In this document: positions 1-6,235 of the stretch, piece by piece
Position numbering within the stretch: the stretch's first letter is position 1
Layout of the letters: each line of letters opens with the position of its first letter
Assembly: GCA_031177445.1 (NCBI GenBank)
Contig: JAPSGP010000184.1
Coordinates: forward strand, 1-6,236
Direction of reading: 5' to 3'
From: Acidimicrobiia bacterium
GTDB taxonomy: Bacteria > Actinomycetota > Acidimicrobiia > IMCC26256 > JACDBD01
Length of the DNA: 6,236 bases
Notes under the pieces: model-generated
The model's database searches: none
What the model saw: only the letters and a program-made list of their open reading frames with translations
Told to the model about the DNA's origin: nothing
Translations under genes and position numbers: made by a program

Positions 1-429
1 GTCGAATCCCGGGCAGCGGACGCCGGGCTCGTCGTCGTCGCGTCGCACTTTCCGGTTCTGTCCGAGGCATTGCGCGTGGCCGCGGCCGGCTTGCCGTATC
101 CGGGTGACCTGGTGAACCGCGCCGACCTCGAGCGCCAACTGCGATCCGACCCGCGGCCGAAGTTCATCGTGTGCGGACACATCCATGCGCGGTGCACGAC
201 CCGCGACGGGCCGCTGCTCCAGTTCACGACCGGCGCCCTGATCGAGCCGCCGTTCGACGCGACGATCGTGGAGATCGACCCGATGGGCCTCACGGTGCGG
301 CGGACGGCTCGGCGCCTGGGCGAGATCGCTTTCACCGATCCCGTCTTCGCCCCGGACGAGGAGCGCTGGCAGCGGACGGCCGACCGCTGGGAAGCCGAGA
401 TACCGGCCGCCGCTGCCACGCCGTCGTGA
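1..429 (+). CDS. Metallophosphoesterase (calcineurin-like), C-terminal part
   Basis: The reading frame is open from base 1, so the gene starts before the window; 142 residues are visible, ending at TGA 427-429. Two pieces match the C-terminal half of calcineurin-like metallophosphoesterases: an ASHFP stretch at visible residues 15-19, whose histidine (16) fits the family's single-histidine metal ligand, and CGHIHA at 58-63, the GHxH motif that binds the dinuclear metal centre (His60, His62). After this comes a typical closing beta-strand region (TTGALIEPPFDATIVEID, 76-93). The N-terminal DxH, GD and GNHD motifs lie outside the window. The family hydrolyses phosphoester bonds, but this fragment does not show the substrate (cyclic nucleotide, nucleotide or protein). 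The tail from about 110 is charged and then alanine-rich, with no recognised domain. It is convergent with the aldolase gene, so it is probably not part of the transporter operon. Family call is fairly sure; specific function unknown. Confidence 0.8.
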   Translation, partial: VESRAADAGLVVVASHFPVLSEALRVAAAGLPYPGDLVNRADLERQLRSDPRPKFIVCGHIHARCTTRDGPLLQFTTGALIEPPFDATIVEIDPMGLTVRRTARRLGEIAFTDPVFAPDEERWQRTADRWEAEIPAAAATPS

Positions 430-1473
430 CTACGCGGTCTGAGCGTGCTCGGCTAGGACGAGCGCGACGCGCTCCGCGACGCGGGAGACATCGGCGTCCC
501 CGATCAGGCGGTGGGTGACGAACCGGACGCGGCTCGTGTCGCGCTCGAGGGCCAGGACGCCGCGCTCGGCCAGGAGCCGGAGGAACTCGGTCGGGCCGAG
601 CCCCGTGCCGGCGACGTCCACGAGCACGATGTTCGTCTCGATCTCGGCCGGCCTGACCTCGAGGCCCGGAACCTCCTCGAGCAGCGCCCCGAGCTGGCGC
701 GCACGCCGGTGGTCGTCAGCGAGCCGCTCGACGAGCGTGTCCAGCGCCACGAGCGCCGCGGCGGCCGGGATGCCGGCCTTGTGCACGCTCGCTCCGCCGA
801 GCCTCCTCAGCGTGCGTCGGGCGAGCTCGATCACCTGAGTCCTGCCCGCGAGGATCGCCCCCATCGGCGCGCAGAGGCCCTTGTTCAGGCTCACCGCCAC
901 CGTGTTCACCGGCGCCGCGAGCTCCCGCACCGGGACACCGAGCGCGACCGCGGCGTTGAAGAGCCGCGCCCCGTCGAGGTGGGCATAGGCGCCGTGCCGC
1001 TGCGCCGCCCCGGCCAGCTCGGCCGTCAGCTCCGGCGTGAGGGCGGTGCCGCCCGCCCGCGTGTGCGTGTTCTCGAGTACCAGCATCGCCGCCCCCGCAC
1101 CGACGATCAGCTCCTCGACCTCCACCGGGTCGAGCCGCCCGTCCTCCGCCCAGAGCGACCGCGGCTCGAGGCCGGCGATCTCCTCGATCCCCATCGCCTC
1201 GGACGTGAGGACGTGCGAGGACGCCTCCAGGACGACGGCGCTCCCGCGCGGGGCGATCGTCAGCAGCGCGACGAGGTTCGCCATCCCGCAGGTCGGGACC
1301 CAGAGCGCCGCCTCCTTGCCGAGGAGGCCGGCCACCCGCTCCTGCAGCTCGTTGACGGACGAATCCTCGCCGTTGGTCGCCCAGCCGAGCGGCACGGCGC
1401 GCATCGCCTCCCACATCTCGTCGGTCGGGCGAGCGTGCACGTCGGAGCGGAGGTCGATCTGGCCTGCGGTCAC
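430..1473 (-). CDS. Threonine-aldolase-family PLP enzyme (beta-eliminating lyase fold)
   Basis: A 347-residue fold-type I PLP enzyme of the low-specificity L-threonine aldolase family, about the usual length. Such enzymes cleave beta-hydroxy amino acids, classically threonine to glycine plus acetaldehyde, in the cytoplasm. Visible landmarks: LRSDVHARPT (8-17, family form LRSDTVTRPT), NGEDSSVNELQERV (34-47), GKEAALWVP (52-60), catalytic-type His87, LENTHTRAGG (133-142) with His137, HLDGARLFNA (165-174) with the PLP-ring Asp168 and Arg170, SLNKGLCAPMG (195-205) with Lys198 as the probable Schiff-base lysine, and VRFVTH (316-321). I chose GTG at 1473-1471 because it puts LRSD at the normal distance from the N-terminus. 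It also overlaps the deacylase stop by four bases (GTGA), which suggests translational coupling; no clear Shine-Dalgarno is seen. Several motifs differ from the usual ones (VYGEDPT, GTMAN, EAGG), so the substrate may not be threonine. Stop is TAG at 432-430. Confidence 0.88.
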   Translation of the reverse strand: MTAGQIDLRSDVHARPTDEMWEAMRAVPLGWATNGEDSSVNELQERVAGLLGKEAALWVPTCGMANLVALLTIAPRGSAVVLEASSHVLTSEAMGIEEIAGLEPRSLWAEDGRLDPVEVEELIVGAGAAMLVLENTHTRAGGTALTPELTAELAGAAQRHGAYAHLDGARLFNAAVALGVPVRELAAPVNTVAVSLNKGLCAPMGAILAGRTQVIELARRTLRRLGGASVHKAGIPAAAALVALDTLVERLADDHRRARQLGALLEEVPGLEVRPAEIETNIVLVDVAGTGLGPTEFLRLLAERGVLALERDTSRVRFVTHRLIGDADVSRVAERVALVLAEHAQTA

Positions 1474-3074
1474 CGGCGCAGCAAGTGGCGGCCGGGGCGA
1501 GCGCCGGTGTGCTCGGCGCCATCGACCACGACGACGCCGTTCACGAGCACGTGCTCGACCCCCCGCGCGTACGCGGTGGGGTTCTCGGTCGTGGAGACGT
1601 CGTCGAGCTCGTCGTAGTCGAAAACCACGACGTCGGCGCTGTAGCCCGTCCGCAGGAGGCCGCGATCCCAGAGCCCGAAGTGCGCGGCCGGCATGCTCGT
1701 CATCTTCCGGATCGCCTCCTCCAGATGCAGGGTGCCCCGCTCGCGCACGTGGTGCGTGAGGTAGTGGACGTGGCCCGCGAAGCCGAGAGGGTGTCTCATG
1801 ATGTCGCTCAGCGGCCCCGTGTCCTGGACCGTGAACGTGTCGACGCCGAGACAGAAGAGCGGGTGGCTGATCATCTCCGCGAGGTGCTCGTCGGTGAAGA
1901 GCGTCCCGACCGTGAGGATCGCCTCGTAGTCCGTGCCGGCGTCGGCGAGGATGTCGAGGTAGCAATCCCACGGATCCTTGCCGAGTCGCTCCGAGATCTG
2001 ACGGAAGTTCAGCCCGCCGAGCTCGGGGTGCTGGGGAGTCGCCTGGAAGTACACGCGCTCCCACTCGCCCTTGTGGATGAAGCGCCAGTAGCGGTCGCTC
2101 TCGTTGCGCATCCTCGCGCGAAGCGCCGGGTCGCGTAGCTTCGCCGCTGCCGCCTCCGGCCCGTCGGCGGCGACCCACGGCGGCAGGATCCCCGCCATCT
2201 GGCCGAGGCCCTCTCGAAACGGGGTCGTGTCAGCGAGGACGTCCAGCCCCCTCTCGCGGCTCGCCGCCATCTTCTCGACTGCGCGCTCCCAGCCCCGCTC
2301 CGGCGCATTCGTGTTATGGCGGACGTTCAGGTGCGAGATCTCGGCTCTCGTGCTCCCCGCGCGGGCAACTGCGAGAAACTCGTCGATCGCCTCGAGCAGG
2401 CCCGAGTCGCGGTTGCGGATGTGACTCGCGTAGATGCCGTCGTACTGGCCCGCGACGGCGTTCAGACGCATGAGCTCCTCGGACGTCGCCTCGCGGCCGG
2501 GGTTGAACTCCAGCCCGGTCGAGATCCCGAGCGCTCCCGCCTGCATCGCCTCGTGAACGAAGCCTTCCATCGTCGCCATCTGCTCGGCACTCGGCCTCGA
2601 GCCTGACACTCCCGCGGCGAGCCGCATCGCGTTGTGGCCGACGAACCATGCGAGGTTCGGTGTGTGACCGACGTCCGAGAGGAACTCGAGGTGCTCGCCG
2701 AAGGTGGACCAGGGGACCGTGGGCTTGTCGAAGCCGAACGTGTGCAGCCGGCTGCGGATGACGGGCTCGGAGGCCGGGGTGACCGGCGCGTAGCTCCAGC
2801 CGCAGTTGCCGACGACCTCGGTCGTCACGCCCTGGCGAATCGTGCTCTCGGCGGTCGGGTTCGCGAGGATCGAAAAGTCGCTGTGGCTGTGCGGGTCGAC
2901 GAAGCCGGGGCAGACGAACTTGCCCGCCGCTTCGATGACGTGCTCCGCAGTCGCGGCCGCACCCAGTCGGCCGACGTCCGCGATCTTGCCGTCCTGGATC
3001 GCGACGTCGCCGAGGAACGGAGGACTGCCGGTTCCGTCCGCGATCCAGCCTTTACGGATCAGGACGTCGAGCAC
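1470..3074 (-). CDS. N-acyl-D-amino-acid deacylase (D-aminoacylase, amidohydrolase superfamily)
   Basis: A 534-residue enzyme, within the usual 480-540 range, that should hydrolyse N-acyl-D-amino acids to a D-amino acid and a carboxylate in the cytoplasm. The N-terminal beta-sandwich starts with LDVLIRKGWIADGTG (2-16). The TIM-barrel metal motif is PGFVDPHSHSD (56-66; His62, His64). GNCG at 89-92 gives Cys91, the bridging metal ligand that replaces carboxylated lysine in D-aminoacylases. ASHIR has His218, ISHLN has His248, and LGVDT has Asp412, the expected catalytic aspartate. The C-terminus has the family signature: GYSADVVVFD (477-486), YARGVEHVLVNG (502-513) and HTGARPGR (522-529). GTG at 3074-3072 is chosen because the family starts with just this strand; the frame stays open to 3362 but the upstream part is low-complexity Arg/Pro/His and contains no alternative start close to the domain. 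The Shine-Dalgarno is weak. It follows the permease genes after 223 bp and overlaps the aldolase by GTGA. Substrate acyl and amino acid specificity cannot be read from sequence. Confidence 0.92.
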   Translation of the reverse strand: MLDVLIRKGWIADGTGSPPFLGDVAIQDGKIADVGRLGAAATAEHVIEAAGKFVCPGFVDPHSHSDFSILANPTAESTIRQGVTTEVVGNCGWSYAPVTPASEPVIRSRLHTFGFDKPTVPWSTFGEHLEFLSDVGHTPNLAWFVGHNAMRLAAGVSGSRPSAEQMATMEGFVHEAMQAGALGISTGLEFNPGREATSEELMRLNAVAGQYDGIYASHIRNRDSGLLEAIDEFLAVARAGSTRAEISHLNVRHNTNAPERGWERAVEKMAASRERGLDVLADTTPFREGLGQMAGILPPWVAADGPEAAAAKLRDPALRARMRNESDRYWRFIHKGEWERVYFQATPQHPELGGLNFRQISERLGKDPWDCYLDILADAGTDYEAILTVGTLFTDEHLAEMISHPLFCLGVDTFTVQDTGPLSDIMRHPLGFAGHVHYLTHHVRERGTLHLEEAIRKMTSMPAAHFGLWDRGLLRTGYSADVVVFDYDELDDVSTTENPTAYARGVEHVLVNGVVVVDGAEHTGARPGRHLLRR

Positions 3075-3149
3075 TCCGGCTGAGATGCTCGAGGTTGTGA
3101 GACCGCCCGCTCGGGGCGTCGGCTGGTGCGGTTGGGGTGCACCGGCGTG

Positions 3150-3180
3150 CCGCCGCCGATGCTCGTGGCATCGGGGGCGG
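3150..3180 (-). terminator. Long GC-rich hairpin, possible terminator or processing site
   Basis: Arms 3150-3162 (CCGCCGCCGATGC) and 3168-3180 (GCATCGGGGGCGG) pair over 13 positions with a single G-G mismatch (C-C on the minus strand), around a five-base loop TCGTG. The inner seven pairs are perfect. It lies between the dppC stop and the deacylase start, where it could end or attenuate the transporter transcript or protect it from 3' decay. No run of T follows on either strand, so it is not a canonical intrinsic terminator; U-less hairpins are proposed to work in some high-GC bacteria. Function is inferred. Confidence 0.4.
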
Positions 3181-3211
3181 TGCGGCTGCGGGAAGCGGAC
3201 GCGGTGGTGGA

Positions 3212-3226
3212 CAGCCCGAAGGGCTG
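3212..3226 (-). repeat. Short perfect inverted repeat (6-bp arms)
   Basis: CAGCCC and GGGCTG flank a three-base loop (GAA on plus, TTC on minus) in the same intergenic gap as the longer hairpin. On the minus strand the top reads CUUCGG, a stable UUCG-type loop if one cytosine is bulged. It is short enough to arise by chance in GC-rich DNA, and matters mainly as a second structured element of the gap. Confidence 0.3.
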
Positions 3227-3297
3227 GTCGCCGGCGCGGGAGCGGCCCAGCCGTGCCAGACGGTGCATCCGGGCGCGCGGGGTCGCGACCTCGAGCG

Positions 3298-4245
3298 TCA
3301 CTTCTTGGCCGGGACCGGGACGTCGCCGACGTGCGGCCCGAGCCGCGGATCGAGGACGTCACGTAGCCCGTCGCCCAGGAGGTTGAAGCCTAGAACCACG
3401 ATCATGATCGCAAGGCCCGGGAAGATCGACAGCCACGGAGTGACGTCGATGTACGTTCGCGCGGTGCTCAGCATGCTGCCCCAAGCAGCCTCCGGTGGCT
3501 GCGTGCCGAGCCCGAGGAAGCTGAGCGCCGCTTCGGCCAGAATCGCGACCGACAGGTAGACCGAGACCAGCACGAGCAGAGGCGCGCCGATGTTGGGGAT
3601 CACGTGCCGCAGCATGATCCGCAGGCCGCCAGCCCCGAGAGCACGGGCCGATTCTGTATACGGATAGCCCATCACCTCGAGCACGGCGCCGCGCACGACC
3701 CGCGCAAACGCCGGCAGGATCACGATTCCGATCGCGATCATCGCGTTGCGGCGATTCGGGCCGAGGAGGCCGGCGATCATGATCGCCAGGACGATCCCAG
3801 GCAGCGAGAACATGATGTCCACGAGGCGCATCAGGACCGCGTCCACGACGCCCTTGTAGTAGCCCGCCAGAATGCCGAACAGGACACCCCCGAGGAAGGC
3901 GATCGACACGGAGATCGCCCCGACCTGGAGCGATACCTGTGCTCCGTGGATTATCCGCGCCAGCGTGTCGCGCCCGAGCTCGTCGGTGCCCATGGGGTGG
4001 GCCCAGCTCGGCCCCTCGAACCGAATGTAGGCCAGCTCGTTCGGGTCGAGCCGCCAGACCTGCGACCCGAACAGCGCGACGAGCACGTTGAAGACGACGA
4101 TGAAGGCACCGGCGAGCCCGATCGGGTTGCGCCACTTGCCGAGGGCGGCCAGCCGCCGTCTGGGCATCGCCTCCCACGCGGCCGCAACCTCTCCCCCGCC
4201 CTCGGTCGCGAACGCAGGCTCGCGGGCTGCCCTTCTCGGGCTCAT
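3298..4245 (-). CDS. dppC: DppC/OppC-type ABC transporter permease
   Basis: A 315-residue inner-membrane permease of a peptide/nickel-type ABC importer, the usual size for the second permease. A cytoplasmic N-terminal extension (about 1-40) is followed by the OppC N-terminal membrane segment (about 42-61) and a periplasmic loop ending in PMGTDELGRD (84-93), the hallmark of DppC proteins. Further hydrophobic segments lie near 103-127, 145-162, 170-190, 218-245 and 273-292. The cytoplasmic EAA loop that docks on the ATPase is YTESARALGAGGLRIMLRHV (196-215), followed by IPN. The C-terminus has the typical GDGLRDVLDPRL (291-302). ATG at 4245-4243 overlaps the dppB stop as ATGA, so the two permeases are translationally coupled and surely form one heterodimer. 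The stop is TGA at 3300-3298. The symbol is by family; the substrate could be di/oligopeptides or another small molecule. Confidence 0.95.
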   Translation of the reverse strand: MSPRRAAREPAFATEGGGEVAAAWEAMPRRRLAALGKWRNPIGLAGAFIVVFNVLVALFGSQVWRLDPNELAYIRFEGPSWAHPMGTDELGRDTLARIIHGAQVSLQVGAISVSIAFLGGVLFGILAGYYKGVVDAVLMRLVDIMFSLPGIVLAIMIAGLLGPNRRNAMIAIGIVILPAFARVVRGAVLEVMGYPYTESARALGAGGLRIMLRHVIPNIGAPLLVLVSVYLSVAILAEAALSFLGLGTQPPEAAWGSMLSTARTYIDVTPWLSIFPGLAIMIVVLGFNLLGDGLRDVLDPRLGPHVGDVPVPAKK

Positions 4246-5192
4246 CCCTGTGAGATCCTCGGATCGAGAATTCCGTAGAGAATGTCCACGAGCAGATTGG
4301 CGAAGATGAACGTGAACGCAATCATCAACGTCATCGCCTGGATCACGGGGTAGTCGCGCCCGAAGATCGCCTGCAGGAGCACGTAGCCGATCCCGGGGAG
4401 CCCGAAGATGGTCTCGATGATGGCGGCGCCTCCGATCAGCACGCCGATCTCGAAGCCGAGGATCGTGACCACTGGGATCAAGGCGTTCCGCAGCGCGTGC
4501 CTCGAGACGACTGTGCTCCGGTCGACGCCCTTCGCCCGGGCCGTGCGAACGTAGTCCTGCCCCAGCACTTCCAGCATCGTCGCGCGCACCATGCGCATGA
4601 CGATCGCCATCGTGAACACCGAGATCGAGACCGCGGGGAGGATGAACTGGCTCAAGTTCCCGATCGGGTCGTCGAAGGGGGAGATGTAGTTGAGCGGAGG
4701 GACCCAGCCGAACACACGTGAGGTGAACAGCAGCAGCAGCGTGGCAAGCCAGAAGCTGGGAATGCTGAGCCCCACAAGTCCGCCAACCCGCGCGACGAAG
4801 TCCCAGCCGCTGTCGCGCTTGACAGCGGAGAGCACGCCGAGCGGGACGCCGACGACCGTGGCGATCAGAAGGCCGAGGACGACCAGCTCGATGGTGACCG
4901 TAAGTGCGTCGAGGATGATGTTCGAGACGGGCTCGGTGTTGCGGAGCGAGAAGCCGAAGTCTCCCTGGAGGACGCCGCTGATCCAGCGCCAGTATTGCTC
5001 CGGGTAGGAGCCGTTCAGACCAAGTTGCTCGCGCGCCTGATCCTTGACCTCTTCGCTCGCGCTCAGGTCACCGCCGAACAGGATGTCGATGATGTCACCG
5101 GGCAGCAGCCTGACCATGAGGAAGATCCCGATCGAGACCGCGACGAGAGTCGGGATCGCGAACGCGATGCGTCTGAGGATGTAGCCGCCCAC
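4242..5192 (-). CDS. dppB: DppB/OppB-type ABC transporter permease
   Basis: A 316-residue inner-membrane permease, first of the two in a peptide/nickel-type importer. It starts with the family-typical YILRRIAFAIPTL (4-16), a first membrane helix (about 9-29) and RLLPGD (28-33). A large external loop contains EQLGLNGSYPEQYWRWI (55-71) and GDFGFSLR (77-84). More helices lie near 98-122, 135-158, 183-204, 240-262 and 283-308. The EAA loop is DYVRTARAKGVDRSTVVSRH (213-232), ending ALRNALIP. GLPGIGYVLLQAI (264-276) and the end ILYGILDPRI are also typical. GTG at 5192-5190 is chosen because it aligns the N-terminus with the family; AGGG about ten bases upstream is a possible weak Shine-Dalgarno. 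It follows the binding-protein gene by 83 bp and overlaps dppC by ATGA. Confidence 0.95.
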   Translation of the reverse strand: MGGYILRRIAFAIPTLVAVSIGIFLMVRLLPGDIIDILFGGDLSASEEVKDQAREQLGLNGSYPEQYWRWISGVLQGDFGFSLRNTEPVSNIILDALTVTIELVVLGLLIATVVGVPLGVLSAVKRDSGWDFVARVGGLVGLSIPSFWLATLLLLFTSRVFGWVPPLNYISPFDDPIGNLSQFILPAVSISVFTMAIVMRMVRATMLEVLGQDYVRTARAKGVDRSTVVSRHALRNALIPVVTILGFEIGVLIGGAAIIETIFGLPGIGYVLLQAIFGRDYPVIQAMTLMIAFTFIFANLLVDILYGILDPRISQG

Positions 5193-5223
5193 ACTCGGCC
5201 GGCCCTAGCTCGCGCTGAACGAT

Positions 5224-5253
5224 GGAGGGACGCCGCCGAAGCGGCGCCCCTCC
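5224..5253 (-). promoter_or_regulatory. 13-bp hairpin with UUCG tetraloop between binding-protein and permease genes
   Basis: Read on the minus (transcribed) strand, GGAGGGGCGCCGC and GCGGCGUCCCUCC pair over all 13 positions (twelve Watson-Crick, one G-U) around a C(UUCG)G tetraloop. On the plus strand the same position is an A-C mismatch, so the fold favours the transcript of this operon. It starts 22 bases after the binding-protein stop and ends 31 bases before the dppB start. No U-run follows. Such hairpins after a binding-protein gene commonly protect the upstream mRNA from 3' exonucleases or partly terminate, giving more binding protein than permease; that role is inferred here. Confidence 0.6.
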
Positions 5254-5275
5254 AGGTCGACGGGTATGGAGTCCG

Positions 5276-6235
5276 TCAACTGCTCAGCCACACGTTGCGG
5301 AGCCCCGTGTTGAAGTCGCTGAACGCGACGTACATGTTTCGCACGCGCGTGCGCACGACCTGGTACTTCTTGATCGCGACGAGCGGGATCTGCACGGGGT
5401 TGAGCATGAGCTCGCGTTGCGCCGCCTTGTAGATCGGGACGCGCTTCGCCGGGTCGAGCTGGATCCGCCCGTTGCCGATTCCCCTCCACGCCTTGACGTT
5501 CCGGTACTCCGGATACCAGATGTTGAAGACGGGGGCGGCCGGATGGAACTCGGCCAGGTAGCCGTCGACGTCGCCGCGCATGCCGCGGCCGGTGAGATCC
5601 CAGTCGAAGGTTCCCCTGCCGTTGTTCGCGGCGAACGTGCCCGCCTCCTGAGTCTCGATCTTGACGTCGATGTTGATCCGCTTGAGCTGCGACTGGACGA
5701 CGGCGGAGATCAGCGGATAGTCCTGCAGCGCGAACGTCGTCATCGTGACTTCGAAGCCCCGCGACTGGCCGGCCTCCCTCATCAGCTGCCTCGCCTTGGG
5801 GAGGTCGAACTTCTCGTACTTCTCGCGCAGCTCCTTGTCCGACAGCGGCCAGGGTCCGTAGCCCGGCGGAACGAACCCTGAGTACTCGGCCTCGCCGCTG
5901 TAGACCCTCCTGATGATGTCCGCGCGGTTGATCGCGTGATTGACCGCCAGGCGCACACGCCTGTCGTGCCACGGCTTGTTCTCACCGCGCTTGATCGTCA
6001 TCTGCAGCTCCCGGAAGGCGGCGTTGTTCCCCTTCAGAACCCTCAGGCTGTTGTTGTTGGCCAGCGACCGGGCGACCTCGACCGAGAGCGTGCAGCCGTC
6101 GATCGCGCCGGCGCGCAGCGCCGCGACGCGCGCCTGCTCGTCCCCGAGGATCTTCAGCTGCATGGAGTCCATGTACGGAAACCCCTGCTTCCAGTGCCTC
6201 GCGAACTTGACGTATTCGACCCGGTCGTTCGGCTC
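5276..6235 (-). CDS. ABC transporter substrate-binding protein, family 5 (peptide/nickel type), C-terminal part
   Basis: The frame is open to the right edge, so the N-terminus, including any lipoprotein signal, is missing; 319 residues are visible of a family that usually has 500-560. It is the extracytoplasmic receptor that hands substrate to the DppBC permeases. Visible family features: NDRVEYVKFARHWKQG and the following PYMD (about 3-23), then QLKILGDEQARVAALRAGAIDG (25-46), the very typical strand-helix unit of SBP_bac_5; VRLAVNHAINRADIIRRVYSG (around 93-113), the 'AIDR' helix; FVPPGYGPW shortly after; KARQLMREAG (about 140-149); and a late segment with YKAAQRELMLNPVQIPLVAIKKY near the C-terminus. 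An ATG at 6172-6170 lies inside the domain, so it is not the start. Stop is TGA at 5278-5276. The ligand cannot be told from this part; the downstream deacylase suggests peptides or N-acyl amino acids. Confidence 0.92.
   Translation of the reverse strand, partial: EPNDRVEYVKFARHWKQGFPYMDSMQLKILGDEQARVAALRAGAIDGCTLSVEVARSLANNNSLRVLKGNNAAFRELQMTIKRGENKPWHDRRVRLAVNHAINRADIIRRVYSGEAEYSGFVPPGYGPWPLSDKELREKYEKFDLPKARQLMREAGQSRGFEVTMTTFALQDYPLISAVVQSQLKRINIDVKIETQEAGTFAANNGRGTFDWDLTGRGMRGDVDGYLAEFHPAAPVFNIWYPEYRNVKAWRGIGNGRIQLDPAKRVPIYKAAQRELMLNPVQIPLVAIKKYQVVRTRVRNMYVAFSDFNTGLRNVWLSS

Larger units (their letters stand above)
3075..3297 (-). other. Structured 223-bp gap between permease and deacylase genes
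   Basis: No gene of known family is found here on either strand. The gap holds two inverted repeats (3150-3180 and 3212-3226). It also holds an 80-codon minus-strand frame (3301-3059) that begins with GTG overlapping the dppC stop. That frame has 62 of its first 67 codons ending in G or C, then six codons in a row ending in A or T. Its product is rich in Arg, Ser, Thr, Ala and Pro and resembles nothing I recognise. A plus-strand frame starting at GTG 3126 shares the same wobble positions, so the bias does not settle the strand. The gap may be an untranslated spacer with a terminator or processing site, a decayed gene, or a small unknown gene. I see no convincing -10/-35 promoter. Confidence 0.5.

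Noticed and set aside
511..1617. Long plus-strand open frame (368 codons) opposite the aldolase gene
   Set aside because: Arg/Glu/Pro-rich product with no family likeness; it is the antisense shadow of a gene with clear motifs, as is usual in GC-rich DNA.
1474..2178. In-frame upstream extension of the aldolase reading frame to 582 residues
   Set aside because: The extension is Arg/Gly/Pro-rich shadow of the deacylase gene in another frame, and the aldolase domain begins exactly at the GTG at 1473.
3075..3362. In-frame N-terminal extension of the deacylase to 630 residues
   Set aside because: It runs through the intergenic gap and into the dppC end with low-complexity Arg/Pro/His sequence; the family N-terminus aligns at GTG 3074.
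3604..4278. Plus-strand open frame (224 codons) opposite dppC
   Set aside because: The product is a His/Asp/Arg/Glu-rich antisense shadow of a clear permease gene.
3359..4321. Second minus-strand frame overlapping dppC (320 codons)
   Set aside because: It has no hydrophobic segments or motifs, while the overlapping frame carries every DppC hallmark.
5197..5204. Palindrome GGCCGGCC just upstream of dppB
   Set aside because: An 8-base palindrome of only G and C is expected by chance at this composition, and nothing links it to an operator.
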